Source: Skermanella pratensis
GTDB lineage: Bacteria; Pseudomonadota; Alphaproteobacteria; Azospirillales; Azospirillaceae
DNA: 64,000 bases
Assembly (NCBI RefSeq): GCF_008843145.1
Contig: NZ_CP030265.1
Coordinates: 4,581,001-4,645,000, forward strand
Direction of reading: 5' to 3'
The notes beneath the pieces are model-generated. The model did not search any database. It saw nothing but the letters and a program-made list of their open reading frames with translations, and was not told where the DNA came from. This document shows positions 39,021-47,074 of this stretch, one piece after another; position 1 is the stretch's first letter; the number at the start of each line of letters is the position of its first letter. A program made the position numbers and the translations under genes.

Positions 39021-41051
39021 TCATGGATTGCGCGCCAGGATGTGCCAGGCGGCGCCGTTGGACATCGCGGTCACCGCATGGCCCTTCTCGACGAGAGCGA
39101 TGGCCTCGCCGTCGGGTCCGCCGCCGCCCGCCTGGGTGACGGTCACGGCATTGCCGCTGACGTCGGATTTCTTGATCGTGACGGTGCGGCCGACCGCCAG
39201 GGTGGCGGACGGAGCCGGCAGCCGGACTTCGGTCGGCCCGCCATAGGCGCTGACCAGATAGAAGCTCCGCGCCAGGTCCGGCTCGAACAGGGCGCCGCCC
39301 TCGAAGAAGCCGGCGTTGCCCGGCACCGCGTGGGCCGCCGTGATCCACCACGCCGCCCCGTTGGAGACGACGGTGACGAAATCGTACCGGCTGCCGAGCG
39401 GGAACGGCCTGCCGTCCGGCCCCGACCCGGTGGCGTCCGTGACCGTGACGGCATTGCCGCTCAGGTCCATCTTCTTGACCGTCAGCGACCGCCCCTCGGC
39501 ATCCAGCGGGGCCGGCAGGCGGAACTCGACGGCGCCGTTGAAGGCGCTGACCAGGTGGACCGAGCGCGTCATGTCGGGCAGCACCAGCCCGCCCGCGACC
39601 GGGTCGACGAAGCGGGTCTCGTACCGCATCGCCTCCACCGTCAGGTCGGTGACCTGGCTTTTCTTGAGCCTGTTCTTGGCGGGATAGCCCGCGTTGTAGG
39701 CCGTGAACTCGCCGCCCGACTGGTCCCAGATCGCCGGCCCGCCGCTCGCCGAGAACAGGTTGGTGACGGAGGTCTCCTTCGAGCCCGCCTCCAGGTACAC
39801 GTTGGGGACGCCGCCGACCGATTCCGTATAGAGGTTGACCAGCAGGTTCTTGTCGGTGTCCGGCCCGATCCGGAAGCAGGAATGGGCCGTGGTCGACAGG
39901 TTCGCCTCGCAATCGACGAAGGCGTTGTTATACCGCCCGTGCTGGACATAGAAGCCCGAGCCGGCGCTGGGCACCGCCAGCGAATAGACGCGGACGCAGT
40001 GGAACTTGTTGGCGTTCGGCGTGTCGCCCTCCCCGGTGCGGACCAAGTGGACGCCGTGCAGCAGGTGGCGGACCACCAGCACCCGGGCGAAGTTGTTCCA
40101 GTAGCAGGGCCGGTCCGGGCTGTCGCCGCCGTCCAGCACGATGCCGGTCCCGGTGTCCCACACCGTCACGTCGTGGACGGCGTTCTGCACGCACGGCCCG
40201 TCGCGCCCGGTCAGCTTGATGCCGACGGTGCCCTGCTCGATCCGCAGATGATGCAGGCCGGCATAGCTGTCGGGCAGCAGGACGACCGGAAAGCCCTCGC
40301 CGTCCGCGCGCAGGATCGACCCCGAACCCGATCCGTGCAGCGTCTGCCCGTATCCCACCGGCAACGTCCCGGTCACCCGGTAGGTGCCGGGCGGCACGAA
40401 GACGGACGTGGCGGCGGTCAGCGCGGCCTGGATCGCCAGGGTGTCGTCGGCGATGCCGTCGCCGACGGCGCCATAATCGCGCACCGACGCCACGTCGGCC
40501 AGCTTGTCCCGGATCGAGCGCCGGACCGCGCCGGCCCCCGGCGCCACGAAGCTGCTCAGCGTGTCCGCATCCACCGCCGGCGTCACGGTCGGGTTGCCGC
40601 CGCCGTCGAACGCCAGCAGCCGGTTCGCCCGCACCGCCCGGCCGGGCAGCAGCGACGAGGCCGGGAGGTCGGTCGCGGCATAGCGCAGCGTCAGGAGCGC
40701 GTCGTCGGCCAGTTGCTGGACACAGGCGGTCAGGTAGTCGAACTCGTCGTTGAGCGACCGGGCCGGCAGCGCGCCGCTCTCCAGGAAATCGGTCACCCGC
40801 TCGTAGGGCAGCCGGCGCAGCAGGGTGACCTGGACGCCCTCGGCCGGCGCCGCGTCGAAGATGACGGTGCCGCCCGACGTGGCGCCGCCGCCGGTCACCG
40901 TGAAGCCGCCGGTCTGGAGGGCGGCGTCCAGATGGACCTCCAGGTCCTCCGACGCGAAGATCGGGAACGGATAGGCGAAGGCCCGCTGGGTCCCGTCGGC
41001 GATATAGTGCCGGCGCGGGGGAACCGCGCCGATCTTGATGTGTCCTGTCAT
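39021..41051 (-). CDS. Tail fibre/tail spike with pectate-lyase-like repeats
   Basis: 676 aa. The first ~150 residues (GAVPPRRHYIADGTQRAFAYPFPIF) match the T7 gp17-type virion-anchoring N-domain. The centre (VRDYGAVGDGIADDTLAIQAAL) is the standard opening of a right-handed beta-helix of the pectate lyase/tail-spike type, to about residue 500. The C-terminus has two tandem ~80-residue copies (about 505-590 and 592-676), each with SAxxGxxExRLPAP then KKxDxSGNAVTVT and SNGAAW. It should bind, and perhaps cut, host surface polysaccharide. Confidence 0.88.
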   Translation of the reverse strand: MTGHIKIGAVPPRRHYIADGTQRAFAYPFPIFASEDLEVHLDAALQTGGFTVTGGGATSGGTVIFDAAPAEGVQVTLLRRLPYERVTDFLESGALPARSLNDEFDYLTACVQQLADDALLTLRYAATDLPASSLLPGRAVRANRLLAFDGGGNPTVTPAVDADTLSSFVAPGAGAVRRSIRDKLADVASVRDYGAVGDGIADDTLAIQAALTAATSVFVPPGTYRVTGTLPVGYGQTLHGSGSGSILRADGEGFPVVLLPDSYAGLHHLRIEQGTVGIKLTGRDGPCVQNAVHDVTVWDTGTGIVLDGGDSPDRPCYWNNFARVLVVRHLLHGVHLVRTGEGDTPNANKFHCVRVYSLAVPSAGSGFYVQHGRYNNAFVDCEANLSTTAHSCFRIGPDTDKNLLVNLYTESVGGVPNVYLEAGSKETSVTNLFSASGGPAIWDQSGGEFTAYNAGYPAKNRLKKSQVTDLTVEAMRYETRFVDPVAGGLVLPDMTRSVHLVSAFNGAVEFRLPAPLDAEGRSLTVKKMDLSGNAVTVTDATGSGPDGRPFPLGSRYDFVTVVSNGAAWWITAAHAVPGNAGFFEGGALFEPDLARSFYLVSAYGGPTEVRLPAPSATLAVGRTVTIKKSDVSGNAVTVTQAGGGGPDGEAIALVEKGHAVTAMSNGAAWHILARNP

Positions 41052-41087
41052 GACGTGTCCACTTCCCGTCCAGCCCCTGTTGGTTCG

Positions 41088-41187
41088 CCGTAGGTCGGCC
41101 TCGGCCGAAGGCCGACGCCGACGGCGTGGCCGGAGCGTTGACGCAGGGTGTCGGCGTTCGCCCTGACGGGCGAAGGCCGACCTACGG
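41088..41187. repeat. Palindromic short element, copy A
   Basis: About 100 bp bounded by the inverted termini CCGTAGGTCGG and CCGACCTACGG, with two internal hairpins (one with CGGCCGAAGGCCG, one with TTCGCCC...GGGCGAA). It is about 85% the same as the reverse complement of 51425-51527. It fills the gap between the tail fibre gene and the next virion gene. Confidence 0.9.
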
Positions 41188-41202
41188 CCCTTCTCACCGC
41201 CT

Positions 41203-41811
41203 TCAATAAGCGTTGCCGAACAGTTCGAGCCGCTGGCGCTCGGCCAGCTGCGACTGGTCCAGCAGGTTGCGCCGGCGGGTATCCTCGGACTCCTGGGACA
41301 GCGCCTGCCCGCGCAGCCGCTCGACCGCCGCGGCGTTCCGGCTGTCGCCGTCGGTCCGGCTGACCAGCCCCAGCAGCACCGCCTCGCCCGATCCGTCGGC
41401 GGTGCCGCCGCCCCGCGCTCCCAGGCCGGCCCGGGTGCGCCCGACCGCCCGGCGGAGCGCGTCCCGGCGGGCCGCCTCGTCGGCCGCGGCGCTGGCCTCG
41501 ATCTGGGTGCGGCGGGTCTCGATGTCGGCCCGCTGCGCCTCGGCGGCGGCCGTCTGGTCCTGGAGGAGCTGCCGGGTCTGCAGGGCATGGGTCTCGCGCA
41601 GCACCTCCTCCGCGTGGCGTTTCTGGTCGGTCAGCGCCTGCTGCCGATTCGCCTCCTTCTGCTTCTCGAAGGCCAGTTCCTCGGCCCTCCGCTGCGCCTC
41701 GAGCTGCGCCGCCCTGCGGGCATCCGACGCGCTGGAGAAGCCGTTGACCACCCGCTGCGCGCTGGAGATCACCGGCAGGGCCTGCAAGGCCACGTTGGCA
41801 ATGCCACCCAT
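41203..41811 (-). CDS. Internal virion protein candidate, coiled coil
   Basis: 202 aa. The first ~20 residues are hydrophobic (GIANVALQALPVISSAQRVV), followed by a long Gln/Arg/Ala/Glu coiled coil (about 30-130) and a Gly-rich C-terminal third. Position after the nozzle gene and before the tail fibre is that of internal core/ejection proteins such as T7 gp14, and coiled coil plus a membrane-active N-terminus fits that role. ATG 41811 overlaps the upstream gene by one base. Confidence 0.65.
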   Translation of the reverse strand: MGGIANVALQALPVISSAQRVVNGFSSASDARRAAQLEAQRRAEELAFEKQKEANRQQALTDQKRHAEEVLRETHALQTRQLLQDQTAAAEAQRADIETRRTQIEASAAADEAARRDALRRAVGRTRAGLGARGGGTADGSGEAVLLGLVSRTDGDSRNAAAVERLRGQALSQESEDTRRRNLLDQSQLAERQRLELFGNAY

Positions 41812-43724
41812 CAGTCGTTCACCTTCAATTCCATGGTTACGGAGAGCAGCGTGAAAGGCAGGGGAGCGTCCTGCTCGATCCGCCACAGCGGTCTGGTCTG
41901 GTCGCGCGCCCAGCCGAGCGAGCGCAGGCGGCGGTCGCCGCTGACCCGCTGCGGGGCCGTGTCGCCGAGCGCCGCGTCGCCCAGCCGGCGGAGCGGGAAG
42001 TCGGTCAGGCCGGCGCCGACATCGGCCCGCAGCGCCGCGGTGTCCTCCAGCTGGAAGACCACCTGGACCAGCCGGAGCGCCGGTCCCCGGCCGCCGCCCG
42101 TGGACAGCGGGCTGGGCGGCAGCGGCTCGACCACATGGGTGAAGGGAAGTCCCGCCTCCACCGTGCGGGCCGGCGGGTCCAGCGTTATAGCGCCGCCGGA
42201 CACCGTCGCGTCCGGCCGAAGCACGCCGTCCGCCACCACCGCGACGGCCCGCCCCTCCAGATGGTCGAGCTCCGACCACACGGCGGCCGGTTCGTCGCTT
42301 TCGCCGTGCAGGCCGGCATCCAGGTGCAGCGCGTCGTCCAGCCGCTCGATGTTCCAGCGGGTCGAGAAGCCTTCCGGCCGCTGGACCAGCAGATGGACGT
42401 CGTCGCCGACGACGGCGACGGAATGGATCGTCCCGCCGGTGTCGATCCGGGTCCAGGCGGTGACCTGCTCGGCGCGGAACAGGGTCAAGGCTCCCAGCGT
42501 GCCGTCGGCCATGACGATCAGCATCAGCCGGCGTCCCTGGTCGTAGTCCTGGTCGACCGGTCGGGTCACGAGGTGCCGGGCCAGCAGCGCCAGGTCGGTC
42601 GCCTGGTAGGCCTGCTCGCTGTCGGCGAACAGGAACTCCCGGATCTCCCGACCGTTGCGCGACACGAACAGGGTCGCCCCGTCCACGTCGCGCGGCGGCA
42701 CCGACCGGTCGGTCGGCGAGCCGATGCGGGTCTGGCGGTTGAGCTGGATGGTCTGGGGCGTCAGCGGCTCCCCCGTCACCATCCACTCCGCCCCCGAGGT
42801 GAAGACCTGCAGGTGCCGGCCCGAGAACACCGCCCGGATCGCGTTGATCTGGTCGGACAGGATGCCGAACTCGATCGCCTCGTCGTCCAGCCCGGTGCCC
42901 AGGTCGAAGTTCCAGATGTCGGCGGAGCGCGACAGCCACAGCCGGTTCGGCAGCTCGCGCGAGCCCCCGATCACCAGCCGGTCCTGGTGGAACGCGGCCG
43001 AGACCGGATATCCCCGCAGCGCCGAGAATGCCTGCTCGTCCCAGACCGCAGTGGCGGCGGTCCCGGTCAGCGTCTCGGCCACCAGGACCCGCACCTGCGT
43101 CTCCGACAGCACGTCCACGACGGTGACCTGACGGCCGGCCACCCGCAGCCTGACGCCCGCGTGCCCCGCCTGGAACACGGCGGCCGAGGCGGTCAGGACG
43201 ACGGTCCCGGTGGTTCCGGCCGGCGTCAGGGTCACGCCGGCCGGCGCGAAGCGGTACCAGGGCTGGCGCACCGCCTCCCCTTCCGCCAGGAATTGCCACT
43301 CCTCCAGCGACCACGAGGACTCGCCGGTGCGCTTCAGCTTGCGCGGGGCGACGTCGGGATGGCAGACCAGCAGGGTGTCGCCGCTCTGGGTCCAGGTGAT
43401 CTGGCCCAGCTGCGACACCGTCCAGGGCGCATCGACGGTCGCGACGACGGCGTCGCCGTGATGGACGTCGATCCGGTATTCGGAAAAGGCCAGCAGGTAG
43501 GTCTGCTCGGTGCTGAACTCGAACGCGACCAGCCGCCCCGGCCCCCGCGCCTCGGCCGAGAACGCCATGCCCGGCCGCCGGGTGATCCCGCCGGTCGGGT
43601 GGATCAGCAGGTTGCGCAGGGTCAGCGCCCCGTTGTCATAGGCCCGGAGGTCGCCGCGCCCCAGCAGCAGGCGGGAGATTTCGCCGCTGGTGAAGTTGGT
43701 CTTGAGGGTCCTGACCCGGGTCAT
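41811..43724 (-). CDS. Tail tubular/nozzle protein (gp12-like)
   Basis: 637 aa. Begins with TLKTNFTSGEISRLLLGR and GGITRRPGMAFS, the N-terminal phrases of podovirus tail-nozzle proteins. Beta-rich throughout with no transmembrane segment, and length close to T7 gp12. Other conserved phrases: HQDRLVIGGSRELPNRLWLS and the VFTSGAEWMVTG stretch. Builds the distal tail. 4-base overlap with the gp11-like gene upstream. Confidence 0.88.
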   Translation of the reverse strand: MTRVRTLKTNFTSGEISRLLLGRGDLRAYDNGALTLRNLLIHPTGGITRRPGMAFSAEARGPGRLVAFEFSTEQTYLLAFSEYRIDVHHGDAVVATVDAPWTVSQLGQITWTQSGDTLLVCHPDVAPRKLKRTGESSWSLEEWQFLAEGEAVRQPWYRFAPAGVTLTPAGTTGTVVLTASAAVFQAGHAGVRLRVAGRQVTVVDVLSETQVRVLVAETLTGTAATAVWDEQAFSALRGYPVSAAFHQDRLVIGGSRELPNRLWLSRSADIWNFDLGTGLDDEAIEFGILSDQINAIRAVFSGRHLQVFTSGAEWMVTGEPLTPQTIQLNRQTRIGSPTDRSVPPRDVDGATLFVSRNGREIREFLFADSEQAYQATDLALLARHLVTRPVDQDYDQGRRLMLIVMADGTLGALTLFRAEQVTAWTRIDTGGTIHSVAVVGDDVHLLVQRPEGFSTRWNIERLDDALHLDAGLHGESDEPAAVWSELDHLEGRAVAVVADGVLRPDATVSGGAITLDPPARTVEAGLPFTHVVEPLPPSPLSTGGGRGPALRLVQVVFQLEDTAALRADVGAGLTDFPLRRLGDAALGDTAPQRVSGDRRLRSLGWARDQTRPLWRIEQDAPLPFTLLSVTMELKVND

Positions 43725-44293
43725 CGGCCGCGCGCCTCGACCAGGGTGAAGTCCTCGAAGCCCGGCTGGCTGTCCTGCTGCACGTCGATCAGCCGGGCGC
43801 GCCGGAACTCCGCCTCCGCCAGCCGGGCCAGCGCCTCCGCCCGGCTGGTGTTCTCGGTCAGGGGCAGGCAGAACTCCGCCGCCAGCCGGGCGATCAGGGC
43901 TTGGTCGAAGAAGGGCGGGAAGGCCGCCTCCGCCGGGCGGCTGACATAGGTCAACGTGACCTGGTCGCTATCCGACTGGAGCGTGGTGCCGACGATCCTG
44001 TAGCCGATGCCCCGGCCGCGGCCGGGCGTCCCGGCGGACAGCGCCCGCAGGAAATCGACCGGCAGGGCATGGGCGAAGCCGTGGTCGCCGAGCGGCGCCT
44101 CGGCTAGCCGGGCCAGCGTCGCCTGGACCGTCGCGAAGCTCCAGGCGTTGGCCGAGAGCAGCGCGTCGCGGGTCGAGCCGTAGAGCGCGTCCGCGACTTC
44201 CGCCTCGGCGGTGCCGTCGGTGAAGCCGGTGATGGAAGCTGCCCCGATCTTGATCAGGGCCCTGCTGCACAGACCGATCGGGGTCAGCGCCAT
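43721..44293 (-). CDS. Tail tubular protein A/head-tail adaptor (gp11-like)
   Basis: 190 aa. Helical N-terminus (LTPIGLCSRALIKIGAASI) followed by a beta section, the normal plan and length of T7 gp11 and P22 gp4-type adaptors that sit on the portal. Phrases LPVDFLRAL, TYVSRPAEAAFPPFFDQALIARLAAEFCLPLTEN fit the family. Adjacent to the gp12-like gene as in podoviruses. Confidence 0.85.
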   Translation of the reverse strand: MALTPIGLCSRALIKIGAASITGFTDGTAEAEVADALYGSTRDALLSANAWSFATVQATLARLAEAPLGDHGFAHALPVDFLRALSAGTPGRGRGIGYRIVGTTLQSDSDQVTLTYVSRPAEAAFPPFFDQALIARLAAEFCLPLTENTSRAEALARLAEAEFRRARLIDVQQDSQPGFEDFTLVEARGR

Positions 44294-44323
44294 TGGGTGG
44301 TTCTCCTCTGGCAGGGGGCGGGA

Positions 44324-44593
44324 TCAGTCGCTGTTGGAGGCACCGACCTGGGTCAGGTTGACGACATCGACGGTGCCGCCGCTGTTGGAGGCGACCAGCA
44401 GGATGCCGGCCTGGGGCGTCCCGTCGGCGTCGAGGTTGGCCATGATCATGTCGCCGACCCGCAGCATGTCGGAGGCCGCGTTGAAATAGCCGGCGGTATC
44501 GGCCTCCGCCGCGAGGTCGCCGGTGACGAAGTGCCAGAGCGTGAAGCCGTTGGCATAGGCGAGGACGCTGAGGTCCTTGGTCTTGAAGGCCAT
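44324..44593 (-). CDS. Small virion protein, possible capsid decoration protein
   Basis: 89 aa, beta-rich with no motif that I can name. Right after the major capsid gene, a usual slot for decoration proteins. It shows phrases LSVLAYANGFTLWHFVTGD and a Gly-Gly-Thr-rich C-terminus. The start ATG 44593 is preceded by AGGAG. Confidence 0.65.
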   Translation of the reverse strand: MAFKTKDLSVLAYANGFTLWHFVTGDLAAEADTAGYFNAASDMLRVGDMIMANLDADGTPQAGILLVASNSGGTVDVVNLTQVGASNSD

Positions 44594-44622
44594 CTTCGGA
44601 ACTCCTGGGGATGAGGGATCGA

Positions 44623-45441
44623 TCAGCTCTCGAGGCAGCGCAGGGTGACGACGCCGGTGGTGTCGATCAGGCAGGCGCCCTGGCTCATCATGTTGTTGAC
44701 GAAGTGCGAGGCGCGGTCGCCGTGCCAGGTCACGTCGGTGGTCACGTCGGCGCCGGCCGCGTGCCCGACCGCCGTCTTGTGGTACCAGTGGCAGAGCCGC
44801 ACGTTTCCGTTCAGCGTCAGGCCGGAATGGGGGATCCACAGGGTGCCCAGCCAGCGCTTGGCCTGGGTGCCGCGCCACGGCAGCTCGTCCGGCCCGATAT
44901 AGTCGGACTTGGCGAACTCCTCGATCGCCAGCAGCTGGCTCCACTGCTTCCAGCCGACCACCGCGTAGCGCTGGCCGTCGTCGGGAACGTCGGCCTGGCC
45001 CAGCGTCTCGAAGGCGGACAGCACCTTGGCCTTGGTCAGGCCGTCGGTGGCGAGGCCGGCATAGCTGACCGAGGTGTCCAGCTGGGCGATGATCAGGTCG
45101 TCGGTCTTGCGCCCCAGCGCATAGGCGCCGGCATTGGTGATGACCGAGCGCTCGTCGATGTTGGTCTTCAGCTCGTCCAGCTTGTCGACCCAGTCGCCGG
45201 CGTAATAGTCGGTCAGGATGCATTCGACCGGCGCGTGGTCGATGTTCATCACCGGGATCGTGCCGTGGCGCGCCTTGGGCGAGGCGACCCCCTTGCCGAC
45301 CTTCTGGAAGATCGTCGAGGCGCCGCGGACGTCGCCCTTGCTGCGCACGGTGTTGCGCAGCTTGGAGCCCATCCGCTGGAAGCTCTCATGGACCTCGCGT
45401 TCGAATTGCTTGACGAAGGCCCTGTCGATGGTGCTGGACAT
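44623..45441 (-). CDS. Major capsid protein
   Basis: 272 aa. Position after the scaffold and phrases such as FVKQFEREVHESFQRMGSKL at the N-terminus, GTIPVMNIDHAPVECILTDYYAGDWVDKLDELKTNIDE and VVGWKQWSQLLAIEEFAKSDYIG match the capsid proteins of podovirus-like prophages. An N-terminal arm of helices precedes the expected HK97-type core. It has its own promoter and an unusual terminator hairpin in its leader. No frameshift, so probably able to assemble. Confidence 0.85.
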   Translation of the reverse strand: MSSTIDRAFVKQFEREVHESFQRMGSKLRNTVRSKGDVRGASTIFQKVGKGVASPKARHGTIPVMNIDHAPVECILTDYYAGDWVDKLDELKTNIDERSVITNAGAYALGRKTDDLIIAQLDTSVSYAGLATDGLTKAKVLSAFETLGQADVPDDGQRYAVVGWKQWSQLLAIEEFAKSDYIGPDELPWRGTQAKRWLGTLWIPHSGLTLNGNVRLCHWYHKTAVGHAAGADVTTDVTWHGDRASHFVNNMMSQGACLIDTTGVVTLRCLES

Positions 45442-45486
45442 GAATGCGCGACCCTTTCTGGAAGGCCCGCCGTGACGCGGGCAAAG

Positions 45487-45518
45487 AAAAAGGCCGGACC
45501 GCGGGGTGCGGTCCGGCC
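45487..45518 (-). terminator. Terminator hairpin within the capsid leader (attenuator)
   Basis: Minus strand: GGCCGGACCGC/GCGGTCCGGCC (11-bp perfect stem, 45492-45502 with 45508-45518) followed by TTTTTCTTT. It lies about 30 bases downstream of the capsid promoter start and 46 bases before the capsid ATG. Confidence 0.88.
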
Positions 45519-45550
45519 TGGTGGACGGAGTTCTGGTGTTGACGAGGAGA

Positions 45551-45579
45551 GTATTAGGTTTTTATTCCTTTGTGGTCAA
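45551..45579 (-). promoter_or_regulatory. Strong sigma-70 promoter upstream of the capsid gene
   Basis: Minus strand TTGACC (45574-45579), 17-bp AT-rich spacer, TAATAC (45551-45556), with predicted start near 45544. The promoter faces the capsid gene but an intrinsic terminator stands between them. Confidence 0.75.
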
Positions 45580-45637
45580 GCCCTTTTTCATCGCTCCGCG
45601 AATTTTCCCCCGAAGGTCCGGTTCAGGCGGCCCCCGG

Positions 45638-45994
45638 TCAGGCGGCCCGGAACGGCACGACCTCGGCCACGACCCTGTCGCCGACTTCCCGGCGGGCTAT
45701 TTCCAAATCATACCGGGCCTGGAGATTGATCCACATCTGCGCGGAGGTGCCGAAATACCGGCCGAGCCTGAGCGCGGTATCCCCGGTGATGCCGCGCTTT
45801 CCGGTGACGATGGCGTGAATGCGCGTTGCCGGCACACCCACGTCTTTCGCCAGTTTGTAAGCCGAAATGCAAAGCGGGCCGAGAAACTCCTCCGACAGGA
45901 TCTCACCGGGGTGAACGGGCAGCAGCATCTCCCCTGTCGCGACGTCGGCAAAATCGATCCGCCCCGCGTCGATATCCTCACGTGTGATGACCAT
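45638..45994 (-). CDS. higA: HigA-type antitoxin
   Basis: 118 aa. An HTH domain of the HigA/VapI family: HPGEILSEEFL, ISAYKLAKDVGVPATRIHAIVTGKRGIT, and the terminal MWINLQARYDLEIA. It would neutralise HigB and repress the pair. A ~30-residue N-terminal extension with acidic residues is unusual. 24 bases after higB. This pair interrupts the head genes. Confidence 0.93.
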   Translation of the reverse strand: MVITREDIDAGRIDFADVATGEMLLPVHPGEILSEEFLGPLCISAYKLAKDVGVPATRIHAIVTGKRGITGDTALRLGRYFGTSAQMWINLQARYDLEIARREVGDRVVAEVVPFRAA

Positions 45995-46018
45995 ACCGTC
46001 CTCCCGTCATTCTCCGGT

Positions 46019-46300
46019 TCAATGGTAGTCGACGATCTCCACCTCGAAAGCATCGCCATCCTTCCAGACGAAGCAGATGCGCCACTGGCCGTTGACCCTG
46101 ATGCTGTATTGGCCTTGGCGGTCTCCGCGCAAGGCTTCCAGGCGATTGCCGGGAGGGACACGCAGGTCCTCCACGGTCACGGCGGTATCGATCAATACGA
46201 GCTTCACCAGCGCACGGCGCTGGATGTCGGCCGGCATCCCTTTCAGGAAGTGGCCTTGGAACAGGGCGGCGGTGCCTTTGTCTGCGAAGGTCTTGATCAC
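46019..46300 (-). CDS. higB: HigB-type ribosome-dependent RNA endonuclease toxin
   Basis: 93 aa from GTG 46300, which gives the family-typical start MIKTFADKG and length. Core phrases: RALVKLVLIDTAVTVEDLRVPPGNRLEALRGDR, GQYSIRVNGQWRICFVW and EVEIVDYH, the RelE-fold active site with conserved Arg and His. An in-frame ATG at 46366 exists, but using it would place the promoter and operator inside the coding sequence. The predicted transcription start coincides with the GTG, so the mRNA may be leaderless. Confidence 0.88.
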   Translation of the reverse strand: MIKTFADKGTAALFQGHFLKGMPADIQRRALVKLVLIDTAVTVEDLRVPPGNRLEALRGDRQGQYSIRVNGQWRICFVWKDGDAFEVEIVDYH

Positions 46301-46306
46301 GCGATA

Positions 46307-46350
46307 GTTATGCGCCGCGTAAATAGCCACGTCAACCGTACATATATACG
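46307..46350 (-). promoter_or_regulatory. Promoter and operator of higBA
   Basis: Minus strand TTGACG (46330-46335), 17-bp spacer, CATAAC (46307-46312). The palindromic CGTA-N6-TACG (46337-46350, CGTACATATATACG) just upstream of the -35 is a candidate HigA operator. Confidence 0.6.
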
Positions 46351-46417
46351 CTGCGCGTAATGCCATGAACCCGATGCGCCCCGGAGCGCCCCCGAAGGAG
46401 CGCCCCGGGCGCCCGGC

Positions 46418-47029
46418 CTATTCGCGGTCGGGATACATCCGGCGGAAGCCCTCCGTCACCTTGGCGAGCAGCGCCGGGTCGCGGTCGCGCCAGTAGCGCG
46501 GGTCGCGCATCATCTTGTGAAGGTCGGCCTCGCCGCCCGCCGGCTGGGTCTCGCTCGCGGCGCGGAGCGCCGCCGGTTCCGACGCGGTCATCATGCGGTG
46601 AAGGGCGATCACCCCGTCATAGCTGGTGGTCAGTCCATCCAGTGCCGACGCGGGCAGGTTCTTCTTGGCCCAGGCCAGGAGCTGGCGGGAGATCTCGCGC
46701 CACGCCTCCTCGCCGCCGAAATGGCTGACCAGCCGCATCACCTCGCGTTCCGCCTCGAACTCGAAGGCGATCTGCCGGATCATCGGCACCAGCCGCTCGG
46801 CCGCCAGGTCGTACAGCAGCTGCGCCTGCTCGGGCGTGAAGCCGGCGGTGTGGAGCCGCCGGTTCAGGTCCGGGTCGGCCTCGAACAGCCCGTGGTCGCA
46901 CCGGATGCAATAGCCGTCCGGCGCGTCCGGCACGCCCAGCATCCGCATCAGCGCCGCGCGGTCGGCAACGCCGGCGCCGGGCGAAGCCGGGTCGGAAGCC
47001 GCGGGATCGATCAGCAGGGACTCACTCAT
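46418..47029 (-). CDS. Scaffolding-like/capsid assembly protein
   Basis: 203 aa, acidic and helical. It lies between the portal and capsid genes, the scaffold slot. Phrase GYCIRCDHGLFEADPDLNRRLHTAGFT..AQLLYDLAAERL recurs in phage head-assembly proteins, and the long helices (about 65-150) and charged C-terminus suit a scaffold that leaves the prohead. The short GC-rich inverted repeats after its stop (46370-46415) may slow transcription before higBA. Confidence 0.7.
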   Translation of the reverse strand: MSESLLIDPAASDPASPGAGVADRAALMRMLGVPDAPDGYCIRCDHGLFEADPDLNRRLHTAGFTPEQAQLLYDLAAERLVPMIRQIAFEFEAEREVMRLVSHFGGEEAWREISRQLLAWAKKNLPASALDGLTTSYDGVIALHRMMTASEPAALRAASETQPAGGEADLHKMMRDPRYWRDRDPALLAKVTEGFRRMYPDRE

Positions 47030-47074
47030 GACTCACACTCCTCAGGATGAAACGAAGGGAAGGAAGAAGGGAAT

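Noticed and set aside
46301-46366. Upstream ATG start for higB (115 aa)
   Set aside because: It would make the toxin longer than the family, and place the promoter and operator within the coding region. GTG 46300 gives the usual start and length.
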